Below are positions 1 through 8,212 of a stretch of DNA of 64,000 bases, in pieces (the stretch's first letter is position 1; the number at the start of each line of letters is the position of its first letter). Source of the stretch: Acinetobacter defluvii (GTDB lineage: Bacteria; Pseudomonadota; Gammaproteobacteria; Pseudomonadales; Moraxellaceae); contig NZ_CP029397.2 in the NCBI RefSeq assembly GCF_001704615.3, positions 2,480,001 through 2,544,000 on the forward strand, read 5' to 3'. The notes under the pieces are model-generated. The model searched no databases. It had not been told where the DNA came from and saw only the letters and a list, made by a program, of their open reading frames with translations. A program made the translations under genes and the position numbers.

Positions 1-911
1 ATATGGCAACCGCTGCGTTCTTAGTATCCTCGCTATTGGTTGTAGGAACAGCAGCATGGCACTTGTTTAAAGGTCGCCGTGATGAATTGGTCAAAAAGTC
101 ACTTTCTATGGGGCTTTGGATGGTTTTGGTCACTTCACTCTTACAAGTCGTGATCGGTGATAACCACGGTTTAAATACCTTAAAACACCAACCCGCAAAA
201 CTAGCAGCAATTGAAGGTCATTGGGAAACGAATCGTGATCATGGCATGCCGTTGTTACTCTTTGCATTACCAGATATGGAAAATGAACATAACAATACTG
301 AGATCGGTATTCCAAATCTCGGCAGTATTATTCTGACCCATTCTATGCAAGGTGAAGTTAAAGGTTTGAAAGACTTTGCCAAAGAAGATCGACCGAATGT
401 ACCCATCGTATTTTGGAGCTTCCGTGTCATGGTCGGGCTTGGCATGTTGATGGTGTTATTGTCACTTACAGCATTATGGTTACGTAAAACAGGGCGTTTA
501 TACGAAAGTGCATGGTTTCATAAATTTGCAATTGTGATGGGACCTACAGGTTATATCGCTTTACTAGCAGGCTGGGTAACCACTGAAGTTGGACGTCAAC
601 CGTGGGTAGTCTATGGCGTCATGCGTACACAAGATGGTTTATCGCATGGTGTGACAGCAGATCAAGTCGGCTTAAGTTTAATTATCTTCGTTTTGGTCTA
701 TGCCGTTGTTTTTGGTAGTGGTATTTATTACATGCTGAAACTCATCAAAACAGGACCGTCATTTATTGAAAGTGTGTCACCTGAACAAGCAGGTTTAGGA
801 CATTTTAAAACCCCTTTACGCCCACTGAGTGCTGTAGAGGATGCATTTGATGATGTGACTGACACTCAAAAATCGCAACCTGATCAAAATAAGGAGAAAC
901 ATCATGATTGA
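1..911 (+). CDS. cydA: Cytochrome bd ubiquinol oxidase subunit I, C-terminal part (CioA-like)
   Basis: The reading frame is open from the window edge, so the gene starts outside; about 302 residues of a usual 460-520 are visible. Subunit I of the inner-membrane cytochrome bd quinol oxidase oxidises ubiquinol and passes electrons to the haems that reduce oxygen. The family motif GRQPWVVYGVMRT is seen near visible residue 197, and several hydrophobic helices follow the family pattern. The Q-loop after KLAAIEGHWET is short: it lacks the long insertion of E. coli CydA. This is the cyanide-insensitive (CioA) type. The stop overlaps the start of cydB by 8 bases, so the two are translationally coupled. 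Family assignment is firm; the CioA subtype is inferred from loop length. Confidence 0.93.
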   Translation, partial: MATAAFLVSSLLVVGTAAWHLFKGRRDELVKKSLSMGLWMVLVTSLLQVVIGDNHGLNTLKHQPAKLAAIEGHWETNRDHGMPLLLFALPDMENEHNNTEIGIPNLGSIILTHSMQGEVKGLKDFAKEDRPNVPIVFWSFRVMVGLGMLMVLLSLTALWLRKTGRLYESAWFHKFAIVMGPTGYIALLAGWVTTEVGRQPWVVYGVMRTQDGLSHGVTADQVGLSLIIFVLVYAVVFGSGIYYMLKLIKTGPSFIESVSPEQAGLGHFKTPLRPLSAVEDAFDDVTDTQKSQPDQNKEKHHD

Positions 912-1908
912 TCTTGTATTGGTTTGGGTCGGCATTATCGGTTTAGGTGTACTGATCTATGTGATTTTAGATGGATTTGATCTTGGGATCGGTATTTTAT
1001 TTCCCTTTATCAAAGATCACCAAGAACACGATGTGATGATGAATACCGTTGCTCCCGTGTGGGATGGCAATGAAACATGGATGGTTTTAGGCGGTGCTGG
1101 TTTATATGCTGCCTTTCCTCTCGTATATTCTACTGTACTATCAGCATTGTATTTACCCATCACATTTATGGTCGTTGCACTGATTTTCCGTGGTGTTGCT
1201 TTTGAGTTTCGATTTAAAGCGACACGTACAAAATACTTGTGGGATCAAGCTTTTATTTGGGGTTCAATTCTGTCGAGTTTTTTCCAAGGGGTGATTTTAG
1301 GTGCATATATTCAAGGAATTGAAACCACGAATGGCATCTACTCAGGTGGCGGATGGGATTGGCTAACGCCATTCTCGATCTTCTCGGGTATTGGTGTAGT
1401 TGCAATGTATGCCACTTTAGGTTGTGGTTGGTTAATTATGAAAACCGATGCAAAACTACAGAAGCAGATGTATAAATTTATGCCAAAATTGTTGATTGCA
1501 CTATTACTCATTTTTGCAGGCGTAAGTTTATATACCCCAATGACTCACCCTGAAATTGCGGATCGCTGGTTCTCTTTACCGAACTTCCTTTATTTCAGCC
1601 CTGTACCCGTTTTAGTACTGATCTTTGTTGGATTGATTTTAAAATCATGCAATCAAAAGCATGACAGCAAACCCTTTATCTATACTTTAGCGTTAGTGTT
1701 CTTGGCATTTACAGGTTTTGTGATCAGTTTATGGCCCAATATCATTCCGCCATCTGTCACGATTTGGCAAGCTGCTGCACCTGAATCAAGCTTGAAATTT
1801 ACCTTAGTTGGTGCAGTGATTTTGATCCCAATCATTATCGCTTATACCTTCCTATCCTATTGGGTATTTCGTGACAAAGTACGTGTTGGTGATGAAGGTT
1901 ATCACTAA
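904..1908 (+). CDS. cydB: Cytochrome bd ubiquinol oxidase subunit II
   Basis: A 334-residue polytopic membrane protein, partner of the upstream subunit I in the cytochrome bd complex. It begins with the family signature of a short helix followed by YVILDGFDLGIGILFPF, and has WDGNETWMVLGGAGLYAAFP near residues 50-65, both typical of CydB/CioB. About eight hydrophobic segments are visible. The length agrees with CioB proteins rather than the longer E. coli CydB. The ATG lies inside the end of cydA after the ribosome-binding sequence AAGGAG, so the genes form one operon with the small DUF2474 gene that follows. No truncation or unusual residue was noticed. Confidence 0.95.
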   Translation: MIDLVLVWVGIIGLGVLIYVILDGFDLGIGILFPFIKDHQEHDVMMNTVAPVWDGNETWMVLGGAGLYAAFPLVYSTVLSALYLPITFMVVALIFRGVAFEFRFKATRTKYLWDQAFIWGSILSSFFQGVILGAYIQGIETTNGIYSGGGWDWLTPFSIFSGIGVVAMYATLGCGWLIMKTDAKLQKQMYKFMPKLLIALLLIFAGVSLYTPMTHPEIADRWFSLPNFLYFSPVPVLVLIFVGLILKSCNQKHDSKPFIYTLALVFLAFTGFVISLWPNIIPPSVTIWQAAAPESSLKFTLVGAVILIPIIIAYTFLSYWVFRDKVRVGDEGYH

Positions 1909-1995
1909 GCGTTAAATTTTGGACTTTCGGGAAGATCGGTATAAATCGTTAATACTCGTCTTTCCGACTTAACAATGTGTCGAGGTACTTTGAAA

Positions 1996-2121
1996 ATGAA
2001 TAAATTGTTCAGCAAAATGAGTTCTACACAATGGTTTATCTGCTTATGGTTGGTCGGTTTTTTAGGATTAGCGCTGATTGCAGGTTTCTTTAAAATCATG
2101 CTGTCTTTTGCATATCCATAA
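1996..2121 (+). CDS. Small DUF2474-like membrane protein of the bd oxidase operon
   Basis: A 41-codon gene lying 87 bases after cydB on the same strand. The product starts MNKLFSKMSSTQWF, then has one hydrophobic segment (about residues 13-33), and ends SFAYP. Short single-helix proteins of the DUF2474 family sit right after cioAB-type genes in many proteobacteria, playing the positional role of CydX, which stabilises the bd oxidase. GAGG is placed 10 bases before this ATG. An in-frame ATG exists 21 bases upstream at 1975 but has no comparable ribosome-binding site. Position, size and topology support the call; the role in oxidase assembly is inferred from the family. Confidence 0.75.
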   Translation: MNKLFSKMSSTQWFICLWLVGFLGLALIAGFFKIMLSFAYP

Positions 2122-2198
2122 TGTTAAAGCACATTTTTGATCATATTTTTAGGTTTAAATTTAATCTTGCTGTTTTAACAACAAATAAAATCGCTAAA

Positions 2199-2224
2199 AT
2201 ATGGATAGTCAGCGCTATCCATAT
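2199..2224. promoter_or_regulatory. Palindrome at the MocR gene promoter, probable operator
   Basis: The arms ATATGGATAG and CTATCCATAT are perfectly complementary around a 6-base centre. The site covers the most upstream possible ATG (2201) of the following gene and sits about 30 bases before the start preferred here (2255). MocR/GntR regulators commonly bind inverted repeats in their own control region, so this is a candidate autoregulatory operator. That role is inferred. Confidence 0.5.
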
Positions 2225-2254
2225 TTTCTTTGTGAATCAGTTGAGTCATTTTCT

Positions 2255-3658
2255 ATGTATAAATCTGAACAGCTTGCACTCAGTTTAAAACACTTAATTG
2301 AAAGTGGTGCGTGGAAAGCCAATGAAAAGCTCCCATCTTTACGCCAACAAGCTGAAATTTCAGGCTTTAGTTTGATTACAGTGATGAATGCGTACCAAGA
2401 ATTGGAAGCGCAAGGATTAATTTATTCCAAAGAAAAATTGGGCTACTTTATTGCAGAAGACCCAAATAGTTTAGAAATCGCAAAAACCGTCATTCTCAAT
2501 GAAAAAATTGAAATTAACTCCACTGTTTTTCGTTATTTAAAATCGATTCAATCTGAGAATATTGTTCCATTCGGCATCGCATTTCCTGACAGTCAACTGC
2601 TGTACTCAACGAAACTGATGCAAACATTGGCACAACGTGCCAAACATCGTCAAAGCTATGAACAAGTGCCGAGTTTACCACCGGGCAATCTTGAACTGCG
2701 TAAACTGATTGCACAGCGTTACTGTATGCAAGGAATTCCTACCGATCCATCAGATATTGTGATTACCTCAGGGGGTTTAGATGCACTGAATCTCGCTTTG
2801 CAAACTTTAACCCAGCCGGGTGACTATATTCTTTTACAAGAAACAATTTTTTATGGTGCGTGGCAAGCAACAGAACATTTGGGCTTAAAAGTCATCACCA
2901 TTCCTGAGCATCCTGAACATGGTTTAGATTTAGACGCATTCAAAAATGCGATTTCAAACTATCCCATCAAAGTATGTTTGCTGATGTTGAATAGTCATAA
3001 TCCGATTGGATTTACCGTAAGTGATGAAATCAAATTACAATTGGCAAAATTATTACAAGAACATCATATTTATCTGATTGAAGATGATGTCTATGAAGAA
3101 CTGTATTTTGATCATAAAAAACCCTTATCCATGAAGTATTTTGATCAGCAAAATTTAGTATTCCACTGTTCTTCATTTTCCAAAACCTTAGGTGCAGGCT
3201 TTCGGATAGGTTGGGTTTATGCGGGAAAATTTTCTGAAAATATTCAGCATTTGCAACTCATGAGTACGTTATCGGTTAATTCTTTTATTCAAAATGCACT
3301 CGCTGATTATTTATCTCATCGTTACTATGAAAAACATTTAAAAACCTTGCGTAACACGTTAAAGCGCTTAAAAAATCAGTATTATCAATATCTCAGTAAG
3401 CATTTACCAGAGACTTTTAAAATACATTATTATCCATCGGGTTATTTTTTATGGATCTCGTTACCTGAGCGTATCAACAGCAATGTGGTTTATCATGAAA
3501 TGTTGCTGCATCAAATTGGCGTCGCTTCAGGTGCTTTATTTTATCGCTCCGATAAAACACCACATCATTTACGCATCAATTGTTCTTTTGAATTGACGGA
3601 ACGTACACAGCAGGCTTTAGATCAATTAATTCAATATATTGTGAGTGAGTCAGATTAA
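2255..3658 (+). CDS. MocR-family transcriptional regulator (GntR wHTH plus PLP aminotransferase-like domain)
   Basis: 467 residues from this start. The first 70 or so form a GntR-type winged helix (LPSLRQQAEISGFSLITVMN, then LEAQGLIYSKEKLGYFI). The rest is a fold-type-I aminotransferase-like domain with NSHNPIGFTV, EDDVYEEL and the PLP-lysine context SSFSKTLGAGFRIGWV. MocR proteins use a PLP-linked ligand to control transcription and are not usually enzymes. The frame stays open to an ATG at 2201, but that codon lies within a palindrome that looks like an operator, so the ATG at 2255, which begins MYKSEQLALSLK at the expected domain boundary, is chosen. The target genes are not evident: the upstream genes are the bd oxidase on the same strand and the downstream genes an iron operon on the other. 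Confidence 0.88.
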   Translation: MYKSEQLALSLKHLIESGAWKANEKLPSLRQQAEISGFSLITVMNAYQELEAQGLIYSKEKLGYFIAEDPNSLEIAKTVILNEKIEINSTVFRYLKSIQSENIVPFGIAFPDSQLLYSTKLMQTLAQRAKHRQSYEQVPSLPPGNLELRKLIAQRYCMQGIPTDPSDIVITSGGLDALNLALQTLTQPGDYILLQETIFYGAWQATEHLGLKVITIPEHPEHGLDLDAFKNAISNYPIKVCLLMLNSHNPIGFTVSDEIKLQLAKLLQEHHIYLIEDDVYEELYFDHKKPLSMKYFDQQNLVFHCSSFSKTLGAGFRIGWVYAGKFSENIQHLQLMSTLSVNSFIQNALADYLSHRYYEKHLKTLRNTLKRLKNQYYQYLSKHLPETFKIHYYPSGYFLWISLPERINSNVVYHEMLLHQIGVASGALFYRSDKTPHHLRINCSFELTERTQQALDQLIQYIVSESD

Positions 3659-3742
3659 TCATTTCCATGAAACAGAGTTAACAGTCTATATAATTTAAAT
3701 CATATAGACTTCCATCATGATCAATTTTATTAAAATAAGAGA

Positions 3743-4702
3743 TTAAACAGCATTCTGCACTTCTTTCAACATACTCTGCATACCGCCTAAGCTGTCATTC
3801 ATCAAATACCATGTACTTGAATCTAAATAAATAATTTTATTATTTTGTGCTGCTTTGGTTTGTTTCACAATCGCATTGTCCAAGACTTTTTGCGCACCAC
3901 CTGATTTTTCAGAAATGGCTGCACCTCGATCAATGACAAATAGATAATCTGGGTTGGTTTGTGCAATAAACTCATGTGACACAGACATACCATGCGTACC
4001 GACTTTAATATTGTCATCCGCAGGGCTAAAGCCATATAAATCATGGATTAAACCAAAACGAGAACCCACGCCATACGCCGATAATTTATTGTTATTGACC
4101 AAAATCACCAAGGCTGTTTTGCCTTTGGTTTTTTCTCTTAAGGCTTGCATATCACGTTCTAGTGCTTGCAACTGTTGTTCAGCTTCGGCTTTTTTACCCA
4201 CCATCGTCGCAATATTTAAGGTTTGCTGTTTAAATGAATTTAAACGATCAGCATAATCCACTTGAGCATTATAAGTGGGTGCAATCGCTTTCATTTGATC
4301 CGTATGTTTTTCCATACGGTTACTGAGAATAATTAACTCAGGCTGACTTGCAGCAATTTTTTCTAAGTTTGGCTCGGTTGCTGTACCTGTATCTTGATAT
4401 TTTTCAGCATTGGCAAAACTTTTGATCGCTGCGGGTAAGGGCGTCCCTTGCGGCAATGCCACCACTTGATCCGATGCGCCTAAGGTTTGAATGGTATTGA
4501 GCGCATTGGTATCCAATACCGTAATACGGCTCAAATGTTGAGGAATCGTGATCTCACCTGCCTTACTCTGATAAGTCACTGTGTTTGTACTTTGTTCAGA
4601 TGTCTGCGTATTCTGCTTCGATTCAGAAGATGAATTTTGCGCCGAACATGCCGCCAATGCAGCCGTCAAAGAAATTGCGATTAACTTTTGATGAAAACGC
4701 AT
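3743..4702 (-). CDS. Siderophore ABC transporter substrate-binding lipoprotein (YclQ/FatB-like)
   Basis: 319 residues. It has a lipoprotein signal (hydrophobic run ending LAAC, with the Cys about residue 19), a Ser/Gln-rich linker, and a periplasmic-binding fold of the Fe-siderophore type (RITVLDTNALNTIQTLGA, then EPNLEKIAASQPELIILSNR). The closest pattern I recall is the YclQ/CeuE group, which binds catecholate ferric siderophores. It is the last gene of a four-gene operon with the ATPase 9 bases upstream. AGGAG precedes the ATG at 4702; a GTG three bases earlier is also open. The exact siderophore cannot be read from sequence. Confidence 0.88.
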   Translation of the reverse strand: MRFHQKLIAISLTAALAACSAQNSSSESKQNTQTSEQSTNTVTYQSKAGEITIPQHLSRITVLDTNALNTIQTLGASDQVVALPQGTPLPAAIKSFANAEKYQDTGTATEPNLEKIAASQPELIILSNRMEKHTDQMKAIAPTYNAQVDYADRLNSFKQQTLNIATMVGKKAEAEQQLQALERDMQALREKTKGKTALVILVNNNKLSAYGVGSRFGLIHDLYGFSPADDNIKVGTHGMSVSHEFIAQTNPDYLFVIDRGAAISEKSGGAQKVLDNAIVKQTKAAQNNKIIYLDSSTWYLMNDSLGGMQSMLKEVQNAV

Positions 4703-4711
4703 CACATGCTC

Positions 4712-5476
4712 CTAACTAATGAAATATAAACCTAATTTATGTTGCTGAACATTTTGAATCGGAATGTGAAAATCAAAAATGTCCTGTAAAATATCTTCTT
4801 GCATCAAGCTATCTGGTGTACCTTGATACAGCAATTTTCCATTTTTCATGGCAATGATCTGATCGGCATAAACGGATGCAAAATTAATATCATGAATCAC
4901 CACAATGATGGATTTACCATGATGTTCTGCCAAATCTTTCAGCACACGCATAATCTGGGCAGAATGTTTCATGTCTAAATTATTCAACGGCTCATCCAGT
5001 AAGATGTAGTCCGTGTCTTGCGCCAATACCATGGCGATATAAGCACGTTGTCGTTGCCCACCTGACAAGGTGCTGAGTTGTTGATGACGTAATTCTTGCA
5101 AATGCATATACGCTAAGGCTTGATCTATTTTCACTTGATCTTCATCGGTCAATCTGCCTTGGGAATGCGGAAAACGTCCAAATGCCACCACATCTTCCAC
5201 ACTCAGACGCAATTCGGTGTGATTGGCTTGTTTTAAAATCGCCATTTTCTTGGCAATCTCTGCACTTTTCATCTGATCAATGCGCTGCCCATCCAGTTCA
5301 ACTTCGCCCGAATCTGCGGCCAACAAACGACTCATCATGCCTAAGACCGTACTTTTTCCTGCACCATTTGGACCAATAAAAGCGGTAAACTGCCCTTTTT
5401 CAATCTGTAGCGACACATCTTCCACCACGCTATGTCCCTGATAACTTTTGCACAGTTGTTTTAAGACAATTGCCAC
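4712..5476 (-). CDS. Iron-siderophore ABC transporter ATP-binding protein (FepC/YclP-like)
   Basis: 254 residues, the cytoplasmic ATPase of the ferric-siderophore importer. Walker A GPNGAGKST lies near residue 36, the ABC signature LSGGQRQRAYIAMVLAQ near 136, Walker B DYILLDEPLNNLD near 160, and the switch histidine is in VVIHDIN. Size and motifs match the FecE/FepC family. The start overlaps the end of the upstream permease gene, which indicates translational coupling. The order permease-permease-ATPase-binding protein is that of yclNOPQ and of the bauDCEB block of acinetobactin loci. Confidence 0.93.
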   Translation of the reverse strand: MAIVLKQLCKSYQGHSVVEDVSLQIEKGQFTAFIGPNGAGKSTVLGMMSRLLAADSGEVELDGQRIDQMKSAEIAKKMAILKQANHTELRLSVEDVVAFGRFPHSQGRLTDEDQVKIDQALAYMHLQELRHQQLSTLSGGQRQRAYIAMVLAQDTDYILLDEPLNNLDMKHSAQIMRVLKDLAEHHGKSIIVVIHDINFASVYADQIIAMKNGKLLYQGTPDSLMQEDILQDIFDFHIPIQNVQQHKLGLYFIS

Positions 5477-6423
5477 TTTTTATTCTCCTTTAACAAGATC
5501 CAAAAAAAATAGATTCCACCGACAAAGTTAATCATCACACTGAGCGTGGTTTTATAATTCAACACATGCAACACTAAAAATTGCCCAATCAATAACGCCA
5601 AAATACTCACGAGAATAATTCCAGGCAGTAAAATTCGATGACGATGCGTCTTAAACACTTCAAGCGTAATGTTCAACACCAACAAACCAAGAAACATCAT
5701 CGGTCCTGCCAAAGCCGTTGCTGAAGCCAAAGCAAACACCACTAAAATAAATAAAGTTCGACTGGTCTTGTCATAATCCACGCCCAAATTCAGCGCATAA
5801 TCACGCCCCAATGCCAATACATCCAAAGTACGGGTTTTCATGAGGCAATACAGCACAATAGGCAAAATGGTCAATGTCGATAAAATCAACGGTGGAATTT
5901 TCACCACGTTAAAACTAGCAAAACCGACATAAGCCGCCACCTGAAACTCACTTGGATCAAGTAAGACCTGAAAAAAAGTGGTCATACTGTCAAATAACGT
6001 AGCGCAGATCAGTCCCACCAAAAGTAGAAAATAAATATTGTGTGCAGCCGCTTTTTTGAAAATAAAGTAATACAGCATCAAGGCAAAGATCAGCATCAAG
6101 GCAATGCTAAACAGATAATCCGTGACAGCATTTAAGGACAATAATGCACTGGCACCAAAGAAATAAATCATCATGGTTTTAGACAATTCAAATAATTTGT
6201 CTAAACCCAAGGTTTGTGGTGTCACCACCCGATTATTGACCAAACTATGGAACACCAAGGTTGATGTTCCAATCGCTGTACCTGCCACCACAATGGCTAA
6301 AATGGTATTGAATCGAAGACTGAGAGCGTATTTCCACGCTGTACCCAAATCCCACAGTAAATAACCTGCTGTACTGAGTAAAATCAGCAGGATAAGAATA
6401 AATAATTTGAGCGAATTAGACAT
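5461..6423 (-). CDS. Iron-siderophore ABC transporter permease (second subunit, FecCD family)
   Basis: 320 residues with about nine or ten hydrophobic helices and no signal peptide, typical of FecCD/BtuC-family permeases of siderophore importers. The segment GPMMFLGLLVLNITLEVFKTHRHR is the coupling-loop region of this family, where the usual G-L-x-x-P-x-x pattern is changed to LGLLVLNIT as in YclO-type subunits. It overlaps the first permease by 8 bases and the ATPase by 16. Together with the first permease it should form the heterodimeric inner-membrane channel. Confidence 0.9.
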   Translation of the reverse strand: MSNSLKLFILILLILLSTAGYLLWDLGTAWKYALSLRFNTILAIVVAGTAIGTSTLVFHSLVNNRVVTPQTLGLDKLFELSKTMMIYFFGASALLSLNAVTDYLFSIALMLIFALMLYYFIFKKAAAHNIYFLLLVGLICATLFDSMTTFFQVLLDPSEFQVAAYVGFASFNVVKIPPLILSTLTILPIVLYCLMKTRTLDVLALGRDYALNLGVDYDKTSRTLFILVVFALASATALAGPMMFLGLLVLNITLEVFKTHRHRILLPGIILVSILALLIGQFLVLHVLNYKTTLSVMINFVGGIYFFWILLKENKKWQLS

Positions 6424-7372
6424 GGCGATAACTCCTGATCAACAGCCACAAGAAAATCGCACTGCCTAACACACCCATAATTAAACTGATCGACACCTCA
6501 TACGGGAAAATCACAATTCGTCCAAACACATCACAAAGTAAAACCAATAACGCGCCTAACAGAGCGGTATGCGACAGCGTTTTACGGATGTTGTCCCCCA
6601 AATATAGACTGACAATATTCGGCACGATTAAACCTAAAAATGGAATCACACCAACCGTAACAATCACCACACCTGTAATCACTGAGACCAGTAATAAACC
6701 AATGAATAAAGTTTGCTGATAGTTCAGTCCCAAATTTGTGGCAAAATCATCACCTAAACCAGCCAAAATAAAGCGATTGGCAAAAACATAAACCAATGCC
6801 AAAATCGGTAAGCTCAGGTAAATCAGTTCATATTTACCACTTAAAATGGTGGAAAAATCACCTTGCAACCACCCTGCAAGACTTTGTAAAAGATCAAGTT
6901 GTAATGCAATAAATGTCGTGACTGCTGAAATGATGCTCCCGAAAATCATCCCAACCAACGGAATAAATACCGTATCTCGATGTTTGAGTCGTGCCAAAAT
7001 CTGCATAAACAGCATGGCACCGATTAAGGTAATAATGATTGCAAATGAAGTTTTGACAAAAATCGAAGCAGTTGGCAGTAAAATAATCGCAATCAACACA
7101 CCCAATCGTGCACAATCAAATAAACCTGCTGTGGTGGGTGACACAAAGCGATTACGGCTTAGGGTTTGCATGATTAAACCACACACACTCAAACCTGCCC
7201 CTGCCACCAAAATTGCCATTAAGCGTGGTAATCGACTGGTCCAAAAGAGTTCCCAGTCTGCTGCATTACCCGCCAATAATCCTGTGATACTGACATCACC
7301 GACACCAACAAATAGCGAAATGCCAGACAATAGGATTAACAACAGCAATAAGAATCTTCGTTTGAGCAGCAT
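6416..7372 (-). CDS. Iron-siderophore ABC transporter permease (first subunit, FecCD family)
   Basis: About 318 residues, first gene of the operon. The protein is highly hydrophobic, with the FecCD signatures RLPRLMAILVAGAGLSVCG (about residue 50) and VGVIPFLGLIVPNIV (about 245, the coupling-helix motif). It resembles YclN-type subunits. The ATG at 7372 is preferred; a GTG at 7378 is in frame. A near-perfect Fur box lies about 70 bases upstream, so iron repression of the whole operon is expected. No TonB-dependent receptor gene is adjacent, so the outer-membrane partner must be encoded elsewhere. Confidence 0.9.
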   Translation of the reverse strand: MLLKRRFLLLLLILLSGISLFVGVGDVSITGLLAGNAADWELFWTSRLPRLMAILVAGAGLSVCGLIMQTLSRNRFVSPTTAGLFDCARLGVLIAIILLPTASIFVKTSFAIIITLIGAMLFMQILARLKHRDTVFIPLVGMIFGSIISAVTTFIALQLDLLQSLAGWLQGDFSTILSGKYELIYLSLPILALVYVFANRFILAGLGDDFATNLGLNYQQTLFIGLLLVSVITGVVIVTVGVIPFLGLIVPNIVSLYLGDNIRKTLSHTALLGALLVLLCDVFGRIVIFPYEVSISLIMGVLGSAIFLWLLIRSYRHV

Positions 7373-7441
7373 AGTCACAACATATAAAATCTGAGGGTTA
7401 AACGATGTCGTCGATTAACAAATAAGAGTGATAAGTTTAAA

Positions 7442-7454
7442 GAGAATCATTCTC
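7442..7454. promoter_or_regulatory. Fur box upstream of the siderophore importer operon
   Basis: GAGAATCATTCTC is a perfect palindrome around a central base and fits the GATAATGATTATC-type Fur consensus well. It lies about 70 bases before the first permease start, where it could cover a promoter firing leftward. Iron-dependent repression by Fur is inferred from the match and from the function of the operon. Confidence 0.72.
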
Positions 7455-7679
7455 ACTATAACATTAAAAAATGAAAATCCAAGTCGCTCATTTCTGCTCA
7501 GCTTGCAACACAGCGTTGCATAAATAGGAAAATAATATTTTTAACAACCATTAAATTTGACTAAATATAGGATTCACATAATTTTTTAGCGAGAGCGAAG
7601 CTATTTAAAGTATCAGTTTTAAAATTTTATATTTGGCTAAAAAAATTTAAGCCAACGCAAGCTTCAAAGAACTCAGCAG

Positions 7680-8020
7680 ATGATATGGGTCAAAATGGCG
7701 CATCAGGAGACTAAAGAAGGCTATGGAGATATCCGTTTGACTAGATATTTACAATCACAGCAAGATGACATCAGGCAGTATCCAAAATGTGCAATCAAGA
7801 AGTTTAATCAACTGTATTGCAAGCGTCATAAGCGCTTTAAAAGAAAGACAGTTTTAAAAGGTCTTTATACAAAATGGGAGATAGGCTAAATAGCTTAAAT
7901 GGGCGTATGACAGCACAACTGGACTGTGATATTTTTAATGGTATTCGGAATCAAAAATCACCACCAGGCTTAACTGTTCATTCAGACAGAGGTAGCCAAT
8001 ATTACAGCCATGAATATTGA
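7680..8020 (+). pseudogene. Degraded IS3-type transposase (OrfB) remnant
   Basis: Two short open pieces read like parts of an IS3-family OrfB. The first (7680-7889) contains HQETKEGYGDIRLTRYLQ, the helix-turn-helix region just before the catalytic core. The second (7907-8020) contains SPPGLTVHSDRGSQYYSHEY, the DDE motif block around the second aspartate. Both end in stops, the stretch between them is missing most of the core, and nothing C-terminal follows. No terminal inverted repeats were recognised. The element is dead; the family call rests on these two motif blocks. Confidence 0.6.
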
Positions 8021-8212
8021 AATATAATTGAAAAATATAGTTGAGAGCTTTTATAAGTGGCTGTGTAGAATCACCCAAATTTAAGCTGCCGTTTTTTATC
8101 AGCACATATCAAATTTTTAAATTTTCCCCTACTGATTCAATTATTCAAATCTATTTTATTTTTCAAAAGAATATAACCGAATATTCAATACCATATAAGC
8201 AAAGCGCTTAGC

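Noticed and set aside
3683-3710. Inverted repeat AGTCTATAT/ATATAGACT after the MocR gene
   Set aside because: Stem is AT-rich with a 10-base loop and no T run on either side; could fold but gives no clear function.
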